The notes under the pieces were generated by a model. That model was given only the letters and a program-made list of their open reading frames with translations. It was not told the origin of the DNA and made no database searches. The position numbers were made by a program, and so were the translations under genes. Shown here piece by piece: positions 34,835 to 43,206 of a stretch of DNA of 64,000 nt. The stretch's first letter is position 1. Each line of letters begins with the position of its first letter. The stretch is from JAXGTO01 sp040774885. GTDB taxonomy: Bacteria > Actinomycetota > Coriobacteriia > Coriobacteriales > Eggerthellaceae. The stretch is from assembly GCA_040774885.1 (NCBI GenBank), contig JAXGTO010000006.1:8848-72847 (forward strand), written 5' to 3'.

Positions 34835-35325
34835 GGCAGCCTCTTTCTTCCCATGATGTAGGCAGCGGCATCGCCGGCCAGAACATCGAGCAGTTCTTTG
34901 AACGAGACGAGCCACGCCAAAACATCGGCCGCCGCATCGTCGCCTTGGCCCTCAAGGCGCTCGATGGCATCGGTGATGGCCGGCATGACCGCAGGCAGGT
35001 TGCTCTGCTCTATCTGGATCTCGCCGCTGCGCAGGATGCCCTCCATCTTGTAGCGTCCGTCGCTCCCCTCTTCCAAGCAGGCGCAGGCCTGCTCGAACAG
35101 CAAAAAGGGGCAACGGAGCTTTTCGTCGAAGCAGTCGATAACGCCGGTGTGATGCCCGATGGCCAACGTGTAATACACCACATCTTTGGCTTCATCGGGA
35201 ATCGACCGGTCGTTGTCGACGAACTTGCGCGACAGCTGGTAGAACACCACCTGATCGCTGGTAGCTTCGGCATCGGCGGAGGACACCGGCGCATAGGCCA
35301 GATATTCCGGATTACCCTCAGGCAT
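34831..35325 (-). CDS. hycH: Hydrogenase maturation protein HycH/HyfJ
   Basis: A 164-residue protein of the HycH family, required for assembly of the FHL hydrogenase large subunit. Pattern: VVFYQLSRKFVDND, DVVYYTLAIGHHTGVIDCF and the Glu-rich later half. Length is slightly above the E. coli HycH (136). ATG 35325 overlaps the hyfI end by 8 bp and its stop overlaps hycI, so it is tightly coupled. Exact role in assembly is not fully known. Confidence 0.88.
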   Translation of the reverse strand: MPEGNPEYLAYAPVSSADAEATSDQVVFYQLSRKFVDNDRSIPDEAKDVVYYTLAIGHHTGVIDCFDEKLRCPFLLFEQACACLEEGSDGRYKMEGILRSGEIQIEQSNLPAVMPAITDAIERLEGQGDDAAADVLAWLVSFKELLDVLAGDAAAYIMGRKRLP

Positions 35326-36217
35326 GGTCCGCAATTGCTTTCTGCAAGATTTCCGCAGCAGGATTGCCCTGCCCGGGAACGTTGGAGGCCACAACGTTTT
35401 CCAAAGCCGCCTTCAAAAGCGCGGTTTCCTGTTCGGGACCCACGATCATCTCGCACAGACGATCACGCAGCTGCGTGTACACTTCGGCGCGGCGCGGATC
35501 GGTCTGCTGGGCGATCAGCTGGGACACGCCGCTCAACACGTTGTCGCCCGAAGCCTCGATGGAAGCCATGAATTCGTCGGAAAGGTCTTGCCCGTAGCGA
35601 TATCCGGAAAGCAGTCGTGCTTCCTTTTCGAGGGCGACGCGCACCTTGTAGGGAACGTCGTCGAAACGCAGCGGAGCCTGTTCGCCGGGTTCCTGCACGA
35701 TGTCGGTATGATGCAGCTTCTGACCCAGCAGCCCCAACGCAATGGCGAAACCGTAGATGGTCTGCGCCGGCGTGGGAGGGCACCCGGGGATGTACACGTC
35801 AACCGGCAAAACCTTGTCGGTGCCGCCCCATGTGCAGTACAGGTCGTGGAAAATGCCGCCGGAACATCCGCACGCGCCATAGCTCACGATCAACTTGGGG
35901 TCGGGTGCACCTGCGTAGGCGCGCAGAGCGGGCATGCGCATGGCGCGCGTCATGGCTCCGGTGTACACCAAGATGTCGGCGTGGCGCGGGCTGGGCGTGT
36001 TCTTGATGCCGAAGCGCTCGGCGTCGAACACGGGTGTGATGGTGGCGAATATCTCGATTTCGCAGCCGTTGCAGCCACCGCAGTCAACGCGGTAAATGTA
36101 CACGGAGCGCTTGATGTCGTTGAGCAGCGCCAGCTTGGCCTTGGTCACGCTTTCGTCAAGCGTCTTCTTCTCGGGCTTGAATTGCAGCCGATCCGGTATC
36201 GGACGATCGATGATCAT
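35318..36217 (-). CDS. hyfI: [NiFe] hydrogenase small subunit HyfI
   Basis: A 299-residue small subunit related to complex I NuoB. The cluster ligands are seen as CGGCNGCEIEIF near residue 46, SYGACGCSGG, and IPGCPPTP. It transfers electrons to the Ni-Fe subunit HyfG. It is longer than E. coli HycG (255 residues), with a C-terminal extension (about 190-299) rich in charged residues. The start overlaps the end of hyfH (ATGA). Confidence 0.93.
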   Translation of the reverse strand: MIIDRPIPDRLQFKPEKKTLDESVTKAKLALLNDIKRSVYIYRVDCGGCNGCEIEIFATITPVFDAERFGIKNTPSPRHADILVYTGAMTRAMRMPALRAYAGAPDPKLIVSYGACGCSGGIFHDLYCTWGGTDKVLPVDVYIPGCPPTPAQTIYGFAIALGLLGQKLHHTDIVQEPGEQAPLRFDDVPYKVRVALEKEARLLSGYRYGQDLSDEFMASIEASGDNVLSGVSQLIAQQTDPRRAEVYTQLRDRLCEMIVGPEQETALLKAALENVVASNVPGQGNPAAEILQKAIADHA

Positions 36218-36780
36218 AGCCGGCTACCTCCCGTCGTCATAGGAATAACGTCGCCGGAAACCTCGTCGCGCCGCTTGGCGCGATAGGCATCCGCCTTTTG
36301 TTTGCACTGCGGGCATATCGTGGTGAGTGCCGCCGCATTTTCGGCTTCGAGCCCGCCGTCGCACTGGGAAAGGATGCGCGTGGCGTAATCCACTTCCTTT
36401 TTGGTGGCATAGAACCGTCCGCACTCCGAGCATGCCTGCAACTCGTAGGTGCAGGTTTCCTCGAGGTCGTCTTTGCTCATGACGGCCAGCTCGAATTCCT
36501 TGGAGAGCACGATGGCCTTGGTGGGGCACACCTCTTCGCATCGTCCGCAGAACACGCAGCGGCCATAATTGATGGACCAGGTGGTGGTTCCCTCTTCGGG
36601 CTTGATAACCATCTGGATGGCATTGGGCGGACACGCCACGGCGCAGGCCGCGCACCCGATGCAGGCCACGGAGTCATGCTCGGGCTTGCCGCGGGCATAT
36701 TCGGGGCGCTCCAGCGGTGCCGCCGGATATTTGACCGTGGCATCGCCGGTACGCAGAATCTCTTTGATCGTCTTCAGCAT
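36214..36780 (-). CDS. hyfH: Ferredoxin-like subunit HyfH
   Basis: A 188-residue protein with two [4Fe-4S] motifs, CIGCAACAVACPPNAI and CVFCGRCEEVCPTKAI, as in NuoI/HycF. A further set of four Cys, CSECGRF and CPQCKQK near the end, may bind a metal and is seen in HycF too. It connects the polyferredoxin HyfA with the small subunit HyfI. ATG 36780 starts MLKTIKEIL, 11 bp after the end of hyfG. Confidence 0.92.
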   Translation of the reverse strand: MLKTIKEILRTGDATVKYPAAPLERPEYARGKPEHDSVACIGCAACAVACPPNAIQMVIKPEEGTTTWSINYGRCVFCGRCEEVCPTKAIVLSKEFELAVMSKDDLEETCTYELQACSECGRFYATKKEVDYATRILSQCDGGLEAENAAALTTICPQCKQKADAYRAKRRDEVSGDVIPMTTGGSRL

Positions 36781-36791
36781 GTTTTTGCCCC

Positions 36792-38525
36792 CTAATCCTT
36801 CAACGGGCTGTGCGTGCGGTTGCGGCAATAGTCCTGAAGCTGATCTTTGGTCACAACCTTCTCGGTGTGCTTCTCAACGTCGACCACGGTCATGCGCTCG
36901 GTGCACGAATAGCACGGGTCGATGCTGCCCACGATAAGGGCGGCGTCGGAAATCGTGTTTCCACGGAACATGTAGCGCAGAACCGGCCAATTGCTGTACG
37001 TGGCAGCCTTGGCGCGCCAGCGATAGAGCTTCTGATTGTCGCCGACCATCGACCAATGCAGGTTCTCGCCGCGCGGCGCTTCGTTGGCCGCCAGGGCGAA
37101 CTTGTGCGGCGTGTACTGCCAGTCCTCGGTGAGGACGCGGCCGCCGGGCAAATCCATCTCGAGCATCTCCTGGATGATGTCCAAGCTCTGCAGGAATTCG
37201 CCGATACGCACCTGGGTGCGTCCCAGCACGTCGCAGCTGTCGGCCGTGACGGTTTCGTAGCGATCGGCGATCTTCTTGTAGCCGTCGAACGGATGCACCC
37301 AACGGGCATCGCGGGCGAATCCGCTGCCGCGCATGCACGGGCCCACCGGGCTGTAGTCGCGAGCGACCTTCTTGTCCAGGATGCCCACGCCCTGCGTGCG
37401 CTTGAGGAAGTTGGGGGTGCTCAAGATTTCTTCGACCAGACGATTCACATCCTTGCGCATCTCATCGAGGTACTTCAAGGTCGACAGCGACTGCTCGGCC
37501 AAGATGTCACGGCGCACGCCGCCGATGAGGTTCAAACCGTAGGTCTTGCGGGCGCCCGTGAGCATTTCCGCCAGGTCCATCGACTTCTCGCGAACGCGGA
37601 AGAAGTGCTGGAAGCCCGTGTCGAAGCCGGTGTAGTGGCACACCAAGCCCAAGTTGAGCAAGTGGGAATGGAGGCGCTCGGTTTCAAGCAACACGGTGCG
37701 GATGGCCTTGGCGCGCTCGGGAATCTCGATTCCCTGGGCACGCTCGACCGATTCGGCATAGGCGGTGGCATGGGCGAAACCGCAGATGCCGCAGATGCGC
37801 TCGGCCAAGAACGGGACGCTGTCGTAATTCATGCGGGTCTCGGCGCACTTCTCCATGCCGCGGTGGCAGAAAAACAGGCGGTAATCCGCATCGATGATGT
37901 TCTCGCCTTCGACGTACAGGCGGAAATGGCCCGGCTCGTCGGAAGTGATGTGGATGGGACCCATGGGCATGATGGTGGTTTCGCGGTCGCCCGTTTCCTT
38001 CAAGAACTCGTAGTTCTCGAGGTCGGCAGTGGGCTCGGGACGATAACGATAGTCCATGGAGTCCTTGAGCAGCGGATGAACGTCCATCGGCCAATCGTCG
38101 GGCAGGACCAAGTTGCGGTTGTCGATGATGCCGATGGCATGAAGGCCGAACATGTCCTGCGCTTCGCGTTCGCTCCACACGGCGGCGGGAACCTTCGGGG
38201 TCACCGAATAGAATTCACCGGTATCGCGGGGAACCTCCACGCGCACCGTAAGGTAGCAACGGTCCTCTTCTTCCATGGACAAGATGTAGTACAGCGCGAA
38301 GTGGCCGTTGAGCTGACGCTCGTCATTGGCCGTCATCTGCGGCATGAAACCACCGCGTTCGTAGTACAGGTATTCGATGACATCGGGGGCGGAATCGGTG
38401 GCCACGGTGATGGTCAGCTGCTCTTCCTCTTGCCATTCGACGTTTTTGACCACGCCGGGGAATCGCTGTTGAACCGCTTCGACGTGCGATTGTCCCATGC
38501 GTTTGATTGTTGATTTAGCAGTCAC
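36792..38525 (-). CDS. hyfG: [NiFe] hydrogenase large subunit HyfG (NuoC-NuoD fusion)
   Basis: A 577-residue subunit holding the Ni-Fe site. The first 160 or so residues resemble NuoC; the remainder is the NuoD-like catalytic part. Ligands: ICGICGFAHATAYAES (first CxxC) and DPCYSCTERM (last CxxC). All four are Cys, so this is not a selenium [NiFeSe] enzyme. After TER, a tail of about 32 residues (MTVVDVEKH to the end) should be removed by HycI. Start GTG 38525 has AGGAGAG upstream; Met10 at 38498 is an alternative. The gene starts 10 bp after hyfF. Confidence 0.95.
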   Translation of the reverse strand: MTAKSTIKRMGQSHVEAVQQRFPGVVKNVEWQEEEQLTITVATDSAPDVIEYLYYERGGFMPQMTANDERQLNGHFALYYILSMEEEDRCYLTVRVEVPRDTGEFYSVTPKVPAAVWSEREAQDMFGLHAIGIIDNRNLVLPDDWPMDVHPLLKDSMDYRYRPEPTADLENYEFLKETGDRETTIMPMGPIHITSDEPGHFRLYVEGENIIDADYRLFFCHRGMEKCAETRMNYDSVPFLAERICGICGFAHATAYAESVERAQGIEIPERAKAIRTVLLETERLHSHLLNLGLVCHYTGFDTGFQHFFRVREKSMDLAEMLTGARKTYGLNLIGGVRRDILAEQSLSTLKYLDEMRKDVNRLVEEILSTPNFLKRTQGVGILDKKVARDYSPVGPCMRGSGFARDARWVHPFDGYKKIADRYETVTADSCDVLGRTQVRIGEFLQSLDIIQEMLEMDLPGGRVLTEDWQYTPHKFALAANEAPRGENLHWSMVGDNQKLYRWRAKAATYSNWPVLRYMFRGNTISDAALIVGSIDPCYSCTERMTVVDVEKHTEKVVTKDQLQDYCRNRTHSPLKD

Positions 38526-38535
38526 GGGCTCTCTC

Positions 38536-40116
38536 CTATTTCGTCGTCGCGGACGGGTTTTGCGCTTGCTCGGTTGCCGCGAACACATCCTTGAACAGCG
38601 GCGCCTGATGCAGCACGTCGGTATCGGTCTGCAGCACGATGGCGGTGGCGGATTCTATGCCGGACAGCACAGGCTGGGGCAGGGCCACGCCGAACCACAG
38701 GATGACGCAAACCATGATGACCTCGGGGACCAGCGCCAACGCGCCGACATCGCCCTTCTTGACGGTCTTGGGGGCTTCACCGAACACCGACCCGGTAACC
38801 ACATGCACGCAGGCGGCGATGACGATGGTGAGCGCGATGCCGAAGAGGATGACCAGCCACAGGTAACCGGCGACGATGCCCGAGATGAAGGCCATGACCT
38901 CGGAGAGGAACATGGCAAACGGCGGGAAGCCGGCCAAGGCGAAGAAGCCGATGGCCATGAGCACGGCGGTGACGGGAGCCACCTGCAGGATGCCCTTGAT
39001 CTTCTTGAGGTCGCGCGTGCCGTACTTCATGATGACGTTGCCCGAGATGCAGAACAGCAGCGCTTTGGTGAAGCCGTGCGTCACGCAGTGCAGCAAAGCG
39101 GCGGCGATGCCGAGCGGCCCGCCGAAGCCCAGGCACAGGGCCACGATGCCGATGTTCTCGCAGCTATGGTAGGCGAGCTTGCGCTTGAGGTCGTCTTGGC
39201 TGAACACAGCCAGGGCGGCGACGCCCACCGAAAGCGCGCCGATGATCAGCATGATCAACTGCGGGAATTCGGTTCCCACCACCTGGATGGTAAGGATGTA
39301 GAAGCGGATGATGATGAGCATGGCGCACTTGAGCAGCACGCCGGAAAGCAATGCGGAAACGGGGCTGGGCGCTTCGGAGTGCGCGTCGGGCAGCCAGGTG
39401 TGCATGGGGAACAAACCCGCTTTGGTGCCGAAGCCGATGGCCGCGAACACGAAGGCGATCTGGATGAGCATGGCATCGAACTGCGAAGCGTAGGGCAAAA
39501 GCGATGTCCAGAAGACGGCCGCATCGGGGTCGGCCATGACCTCGACGGCGTTTGCGTACACCAGCACGGTGCCGTACAGGCCGAAGGCCACGCCCGCCGT
39601 GCAGACGATGACGTATTTCCAAGCCGCTTCAAGCGAGAGCTTGGTGTTGTAAGCGCCCACCAAGAACACCGTGGAAAGCGTGGTGGCTTCGATGGCCGCC
39701 CACATCAAGATGATGTTGTTGGAAGTGGCCACCAAAAGCATGGTGAACACGAACAAGCTGAAGAACACGTAGTACTGCTTTACCTGACCCGGCCCCATAT
39801 TGCCGATTTCCACATCGTGGCGGATATAGGCGATGGAGTACAGGCCGGTAAGGAAGCCGATGACGCCGATAAGGGCCACGAATACCGCACCCAGCGCGTC
39901 CAGATGGAACCAGATGCCGATGGCGTCGATGGCGTTGCCCGAAGACATCACCTGCACCACCAAGTACAAGGCCAGCAGGCACACAGCGGCCACGGCCAGG
40001 ATATGGATCGTTTCATACGCCGACTGGGGCACCGCCTTCGAGGGAAGGACGGCCATGAGAATGGCCGATGCCAGCGGTATGGCCATGAGAACGATCAGAA
40101 GCGTTGCGAAGTCCAT
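38536..40116 (-). CDS. hyfF: Hydrogenase membrane subunit HyfF (antiporter-like)
   Basis: A 526-residue protein with about 14 membrane helices, related to Mrp/NuoN-L proton channels. Typical blocks: AAIEATTLSTVFLVGAY, GTKAGLFPMHTWLPDAHSEA with the channel Lys, and AYHSCENIGI. It is one of three antiporter-like subunits in this operon (with HyfB and HyfD), which distinguishes the Hyf from the Hyc complex. It may pump protons or sodium ions. Spacing to the next genes is 10 bp. Confidence 0.93.
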   Translation of the reverse strand: MDFATLLIVLMAIPLASAILMAVLPSKAVPQSAYETIHILAVAAVCLLALYLVVQVMSSGNAIDAIGIWFHLDALGAVFVALIGVIGFLTGLYSIAYIRHDVEIGNMGPGQVKQYYVFFSLFVFTMLLVATSNNIILMWAAIEATTLSTVFLVGAYNTKLSLEAAWKYVIVCTAGVAFGLYGTVLVYANAVEVMADPDAAVFWTSLLPYASQFDAMLIQIAFVFAAIGFGTKAGLFPMHTWLPDAHSEAPSPVSALLSGVLLKCAMLIIIRFYILTIQVVGTEFPQLIMLIIGALSVGVAALAVFSQDDLKRKLAYHSCENIGIVALCLGFGGPLGIAAALLHCVTHGFTKALLFCISGNVIMKYGTRDLKKIKGILQVAPVTAVLMAIGFFALAGFPPFAMFLSEVMAFISGIVAGYLWLVILFGIALTIVIAACVHVVTGSVFGEAPKTVKKGDVGALALVPEVIMVCVILWFGVALPQPVLSGIESATAIVLQTDTDVLHQAPLFKDVFAATEQAQNPSATTK

Positions 40117-40126
40117 GAGCGTCCCC

Positions 40127-40780
40127 CTAGCCTTTCAATTCCATGAGGTCATTGGTATCGAGCGTATGCGCCGTCTTCCAAATGCGCACGGCCACGACGG
40201 CCATGATGATGACGGCGAAGATCGCGTCGGTTGCGATGCCGACTTCCACGATGGCGGGCGCATTGGGCGCCAACAGGGCCAGCGTAAGATGCGATCCGTT
40301 TTCCATGAGGCAGTAACCGAAAACCTGCTTCATGATGTTGCGCTGCGTGACCAGGCAGGTCAGGCCGATGAAGAAGTGCGCCAACGAAATGGCCAGCGCG
40401 GGCTTGACTTCCAGCGCCGTGGGCAAGTCGATGCCCTGCACGGCCACGAAGCAGATGAGCACTTCCACCGCCACCAAAACGATGGATACCATCGGGCTGA
40501 TAACGGGTTTCAAATCAGGATCGGGATTGCCCATCTTCTTCAAGGCGAACAGCATGACCGCCGGCACGAAGAGCACCTTGGTCAGAAACGCCGTGCCCGC
40601 CCAGGTGAACAAGTGCGTCGACCCGGTGGTGATGCCCAGCGTGATGAAGCATGACACCAGGATGAGCGACTGCACCGCGTAGATGTATGCGGCTCTCTTC
40701 GGGGTCTTGGACAGCACCACCAGAAGCGAGGTGATGATGAGCAAGCTCCCCAGGATGTTTACTACCATGTAACCGTTCAC
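40127..40780 (-). CDS. hyfE: Hydrogenase membrane subunit HyfE
   Basis: A 217-residue protein with about six to seven membrane helices, the NuoK-like subunit of Hyf complexes. Glu residues inside helices (for example VALVAVEVLICF and FIGLTCLVTQRNI) fit a proton-pathway part. It lies between hyfD and hyfF with 10-bp gaps. Confidence 0.88.
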   Translation of the reverse strand: MNGYMVVNILGSLLIITSLLVVLSKTPKRAAYIYAVQSLILVSCFITLGITTGSTHLFTWAGTAFLTKVLFVPAVMLFALKKMGNPDPDLKPVISPMVSIVLVAVEVLICFVAVQGIDLPTALEVKPALAISLAHFFIGLTCLVTQRNIMKQVFGYCLMENGSHLTLALLAPNAPAIVEVGIATDAIFAVIIMAVVAVRIWKTAHTLDTNDLMELKG

Positions 40781-40790
40781 GTCAGGCCCC

Positions 40791-42248
40791 CTAACCCAAC
40801 CACGCGGCGGCTATGAAGCTCGAGCACACCGTCATGATGATGAGAATTACGAATACGGGCACCATGGGCTTTGGAATGGGCTTCGCGTCGGCGACTTCGG
40901 GTGAAGGCTCGCCGGGAAGTACCTGGCCCATCCACTTGAGGAACCATGCGAAGCAACCCACCGTCTCGATGAGACCCACGATGACGATGAGCATGAGCAA
41001 CCAATTGCCCTGCGCGACATCGAAGCTGCCGGCAAAGATGGCGAACTTGCTGAAGAACCCGTTGAACGGCGGGCAACCGGCGATGGCCAAAGCCGCGCAG
41101 GCGAATGCCACGCCCAACAAAGGCTGTTTCTTCAAAACGCCCTTGAGCTTGGGCAGCATGCGCGTTCCCAATGTGTAGCTGAAGGCACCGGCCGTCAGGA
41201 AGAACAGCGTCTTGGCAAATGCATGGTTGAACATGTGCATGACGCCGCCTTCGAAGGCGAGGTCGCTGCCGAACACGAAGAACCCGAAACCCAGAAAGAT
41301 GTAGGACAACTGGGAAATGGTGGAGAAGGCCAGCAGCCGTTTCATATCCTTTTGCGGCAAGTACATGAAGAAGCTGAACACCATGGTGACGATGGCGCCG
41401 ATGACGATCACCCAACCGACGGCATCGGGGATGGCTCCGGCGGAGACCAAGGCGCGGGCCAAAACGGCGACGCCGACCTTGACCATCGAAGCGCCGTGCA
41501 GATAAGCGGAAACCGGCGTGGGGGCCTCCATGGCGGAGGGCAGCCACATGTAGAACGGCAGCTGGGCCGATTTGCCCCAAGCCGCGATGATGATGCACAC
41601 CAAGATGGTGATCTTCCACGTATCGTCCAACCCCGCGATGGCCGTCACTGCGAAAGTGCCGGTTTGCAGGTACAGGGCGCCGGCCGCAATGTAGAGGCCC
41701 AAGGCGCCGATATGCGTGAGGATGAGCGCCTTCATAGCCGCCTTCTGGGCGGTAGGCGTTCCGTAGTACCCGATGAGAGCCCACGAGCAAGCGCCCGTGA
41801 TCTCGAAGAAGATCAGCTGCGAAACCAGCGTATCGCTGTAGACCAAGCCGGCCATGGCGCCGATGAACACGGTGAAGAACGCATAGAAGCGGCGGCGCGG
41901 GGCATCGGGATGCTCGCGGTTGCCGGCGTTCATGTAGCCAACCGAATAGATGGAGATCAGCAGGCCGATGCCGACGAAGCACGCCGCCAGCATGACGCTC
42001 ATCTTGTCGAACACGAAGCCGATGATCTGGCAGTCGCCCAACGAGGCGATGTCCAAGGTGATGGTCTCACCTCCGCTGGCAGCCAGTCCGCACCACACGC
42101 CGATGGTGCACAACGTGGCAACGGAGCCAGCAGCGATGCAAATCCATTTGGCCGCCGGCTGCTTGCACACCACGATGATGAGCGAAGCCACGAAAGGCAC
42201 GATGATGGCGCCCAGGGCCAGGAGGGAGATATCGATTCCAAACAACAT
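40791..42248 (-). CDS. hyfD: Hydrogenase membrane subunit HyfD (antiporter-like)
   Basis: A 485-residue polytopic protein of the NuoL/M/N type. It contains FFEITGACSWALIGYY, AWGKSAQLPFYMWLPSAMEA with the channel Lys, and LLAFSTISQLSY. The long C-terminal part ends in membrane helices. With HyfB and HyfF it may translocate ions while H2 is produced. ATG 42248 is 15 bp after hyfC. Confidence 0.93.
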   Translation of the reverse strand: MLFGIDISLLALGAIIVPFVASLIIVVCKQPAAKWICIAAGSVATLCTIGVWCGLAASGGETITLDIASLGDCQIIGFVFDKMSVMLAACFVGIGLLISIYSVGYMNAGNREHPDAPRRRFYAFFTVFIGAMAGLVYSDTLVSQLIFFEITGACSWALIGYYGTPTAQKAAMKALILTHIGALGLYIAAGALYLQTGTFAVTAIAGLDDTWKITILVCIIIAAWGKSAQLPFYMWLPSAMEAPTPVSAYLHGASMVKVGVAVLARALVSAGAIPDAVGWVIVIGAIVTMVFSFFMYLPQKDMKRLLAFSTISQLSYIFLGFGFFVFGSDLAFEGGVMHMFNHAFAKTLFFLTAGAFSYTLGTRMLPKLKGVLKKQPLLGVAFACAALAIAGCPPFNGFFSKFAIFAGSFDVAQGNWLLMLIVIVGLIETVGCFAWFLKWMGQVLPGEPSPEVADAKPIPKPMVPVFVILIIMTVCSSFIAAAWLG

Positions 42249-42263
42249 GTTTCCTCCTTTCGC

Positions 42264-43190
42264 CTAGATGCCCAGCACGCAGAACACGAACGCGAAGGCG
42301 GCGATGCCGACGACGGTCCACGTCTGGTGACCCAGCAGCTTGTAACGGACACGGGATACAACGTTTTCGAACAGAGAGCAGGCGAAGAAGATGATGAGCA
42401 TCTTCACCAGGAACCAAACCAGACCCATGCCCAGCGCGGGGAGCGTGAGCTCGGTGGCGCTGCCGAAGGGAATGAAGATGGCGATGAACCAGGCCACCAC
42501 GATGAGCTGCTTCATGGAGAGGGCCATCTTGGCCATGGCCAGAGACGGACCCGAATACTCCTGCAGCGGACCTTCCTGCAATTCCTGCTCGGCTTCGGCC
42601 ATATCGAAGGGCAGCTTGCCCAATTCGATGTAGCAGGCCATGCCGAACGCCACGCCTGCGAGCACCACGCCGATGGGGCTGGTGGCAGAAAGCGTTGCGA
42701 TGGCATCGCCCATGCCGCCCACATTGGTGGTGCCGGTGGCCAGAGCGGCCACGAACAGCGCCAGCATCATGGAAGGCTCGACCAGCACGCCCACGATGAG
42801 CTCGCGGGCACCGCCGATGCCGGCATAGGCATCGCCGGAGTCGATGGCCGAAAGAGCGAAGAAGAAACGGGGCAGCGCCATGAGGTAGATGATCAAGATG
42901 ATGTCGCCGAGCACCGGGATGGGGCTGAAGCGGGTGATCATCGGGATGCCCATGGCCAGCACCAGCATGGTGCCCATGAACAGCGGCGGCATCAAGCGGT
43001 GGATGAAGCTCGATTCGGCCGGCTGAACATCTTGGCGCTTGAACAGCTTTGCGATGTCGTAGTAGTCCTGCCAGATGGACGGCCCGCGGCGCGTGTGCAT
43101 CTTGGCGCGCATCCAGCGCGCGGTACCCGATGCGAACGGCGCCAGAAGCAGCACCAGGAGGGCTTGAATGATTGCGATTGCGATATCCAT
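42264..43190 (-). CDS. hyfC: Hydrogenase membrane subunit HyfC (NuoH-like)
   Basis: A 308-residue protein with about eight helices. The NuoH/HycD pattern is visible: MHTRRGPSIWQDYYDIAKLF, ALSAIDSGDAYAGIGGARE, and LPFDMAEAEQELQEG with acidic residues at the quinone-site equivalent. It anchors the soluble arm to the membrane. ATG 43190 (MDIAIAI) is chosen; GTG 43202 lies 4 codons earlier. Confidence 0.93.
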   Translation of the reverse strand: MDIAIAIIQALLVLLLAPFASGTARWMRAKMHTRRGPSIWQDYYDIAKLFKRQDVQPAESSFIHRLMPPLFMGTMLVLAMGIPMITRFSPIPVLGDIILIIYLMALPRFFFALSAIDSGDAYAGIGGARELIVGVLVEPSMMLALFVAALATGTTNVGGMGDAIATLSATSPIGVVLAGVAFGMACYIELGKLPFDMAEAEQELQEGPLQEYSGPSLAMAKMALSMKQLIVVAWFIAIFIPFGSATELTLPALGMGLVWFLVKMLIIFFACSLFENVVSRVRYKLLGHQTWTVVGIAAFAFVFCVLGI

Positions 43191-43206
43191 TGTTATCAGC
43201 ACCCCC

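Noticed and set aside
36792..38525. [NiFeSe] hydrogenase
   Set aside because: All four Ni ligands are Cys codons and there is no in-frame UGA.
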